From Rhodopseudomonas_A palustris_F (GTDB lineage: Bacteria; Pseudomonadota; Alphaproteobacteria; Rhizobiales; Xanthobacteraceae), in contig NC_007925.1 of the NCBI RefSeq assembly GCF_000013745.1, positions 1,984,001 to 2,048,000 on the forward strand: DNA of 64,000 nucleotides, given 5' to 3'. The notes under the pieces were generated by a model. It worked only from the letters and a program-made list of their open reading frames with translations. It searched no databases and had not been told where the DNA came from. Below are positions 63,271 to 64,000 of the stretch, one piece after another. A program made the translations under genes and the position numbers. Numbering within the stretch: the stretch's first letter is position 1; every line of letters starts with the position of its first letter.

Positions 63271-64000
63271 ATGTCGGAAGCCCATTCGTTGTCGAGGCGG
63301 CGCTTTCTCAGCGCGACGTCGTCGCTCACAGCCCTCGCCGCGGCGGACATGATGCTGCCGGGCGCGGTCGGGCGGGCGTTCGCGGCGGAGGCTCCGAAGG
63401 AGATCCTGACCGGGTCGCATTGGGGCGCGTTCTACGCCAAGGTCGACAACGGTCGCTTCGTCAGCCTGCGTCCGTGGGAGAAGGACTTCCATCCGAACAA
63501 GGCGCTCGATGGCGTGCAGGACGTGGTCTATTCGTCGAGCCGGATCCGCTATCCGATGGTGCGCCGCGCCTATCTCGAAAACGGCATCAAGGCCGACCGC
63601 GACAGCCGCGGCAATGGCGACTTCGTCCGCGTCAGCTGGGACAAGGCGCTCGATCTGGTCGCCGGCGAATTGAAGCGGTTGGAAGAGCAGGAGGGGCCGT
63701 GGTCGGTCTATGCCGGCAGCTACGGCTGGCGCAGTTCGGGCGAGATCGGCAATCCGCAGATCATGCTGACGCGGCTGATGAACCTCAACGGCGGCGCGGT
63801 CTATTCGTCGAGCAACTACTCGAAGGCGGCGCTCGAAGGCATCATGCCCTACGTCGTCGGTTCGATCGACGCCGCCGGCCCGCAGACCACCTACCAATCG
63901 GTGATCGAGAATACCAAGACCATCGTGTTCTGGGGCGCCGACCCGTTCAAGACCAATCAGATCGCCTTCGCGCTGCCCGACCACGAGGAGTACAAGTGGT
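63271..64000 (+). CDS. torA: TMAO/DMSO reductase TorA (DorA), 5' part, cut by window end
   Basis: First 243 residues. ATG 63271 after AAGGAGAAG. The Tat signal SRRRFLSATSS (8-18), with a hydrophobic stretch ending AFAAE, marks export with folded cofactor. ILTGSHWGAFYAKVDNGRF begins the mature enzyme; SYGWRSSGEIGNPQ includes the Ser (S155) that ligates molybdenum in the DMSO reductase family, and no Fe-S cysteine motif precedes it, as in TorA/DorA. Known role: periplasmic terminal reductase for TMAO or DMSO. Substrate preference cannot be told from this part. Confidence 0.93.
   Translation, partial: MSEAHSLSRRRFLSATSSLTALAAADMMLPGAVGRAFAAEAPKEILTGSHWGAFYAKVDNGRFVSLRPWEKDFHPNKALDGVQDVVYSSSRIRYPMVRRAYLENGIKADRDSRGNGDFVRVSWDKALDLVAGELKRLEEQEGPWSVYAGSYGWRSSGEIGNPQIMLTRLMNLNGGAVYSSSNYSKAALEGIMPYVVGSIDAAGPQTTYQSVIENTKTIVFWGADPFKTNQIAFALPDHEEYKW

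Overview
The window is GC-rich alphaproteobacterial chromosome. Gene content and order point to the Rhodopseudomonas/Bradyrhizobium group: the cytochrome c biogenesis set ccmI-E-F-H (cycHJKL), then degP, an OmpR-type regulator, a sensor kinase and glnE, with TTG/GTG starts and two typical intergenic palindromic repeats. The genus is inferred; no rRNA or other marker is present. No tRNA, CRISPR array or intact insertion sequence was seen.

Layout. 1-5.0 kb: a two-component pair, a 59-residue ORF, a small lipoprotein and an unrecognised 467-residue protein. 5.1-9.2 kb: ccmI, ccmE, ccmF and ccmH, tightly packed. 9.3-12.5 kb (minus strand): an APC permease, a ferritin-like protein, and a fusion of [2Fe-2S] ferredoxin to a second ferritin-like domain. 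12.9-23.8 kb: degP, a response regulator, a chemoreceptor, a diguanylate cyclase (opposite strand), a sensor kinase and glnE. The chemoreceptor and cyclase lie between the regulator and its probable kinase. 24-28 kb (minus): a PleC/DivJ-like PAS kinase and a cation diffusion facilitator. 28-35.6 kb (minus): an organic-acid block with a FAH-family protein, a ketopantoate-reductase-like enzyme, a TctCBA transporter, formyl-CoA transferase (frc) and a GntR/FCD regulator with a palindromic candidate operator. 35.9-38.7 kb: a Kup potassium transporter and a beta-hydroxyacid dehydrogenase.

38.7-45.2 kb is the most unusual part. It is the wreck of a nonribosomal peptide locus: sbnA and sbnB for L-2,3-diaminopropionate, a phosphopantetheinyl transferase, the tail of one NRPS module, an MbtH protein, a type II thioesterase and a formyltransferase-like stub. 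I found a frameshift in sbnA, an in-frame stop in the transferase, a junction joining sbnB to the transferase, and loss of the NRPS front half. Next to it are three genes of a modular family I do not recognise. One has only the C-terminal, possibly papain-like Cys/His domain and carries a frameshift, one has both domains, and one has only the N-terminal SGRPNP domain.

45.2-57.5 kb holds export systems: an AI-2E-family membrane protein with an extra C-terminal domain, MacA/MacB, and a TetR regulator divergent from a complete RND adaptor-pump-outer membrane operon. 57.8-64 kb is the TMAO/DMSO respiration locus: hybrid kinase TorS, convergent TorR, pentaheme TorC, chaperone TorD and the start of TorA, cut by the window end. 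CcmIEFH maturation and TorC are linked functionally, since TorC carries five haem sites.
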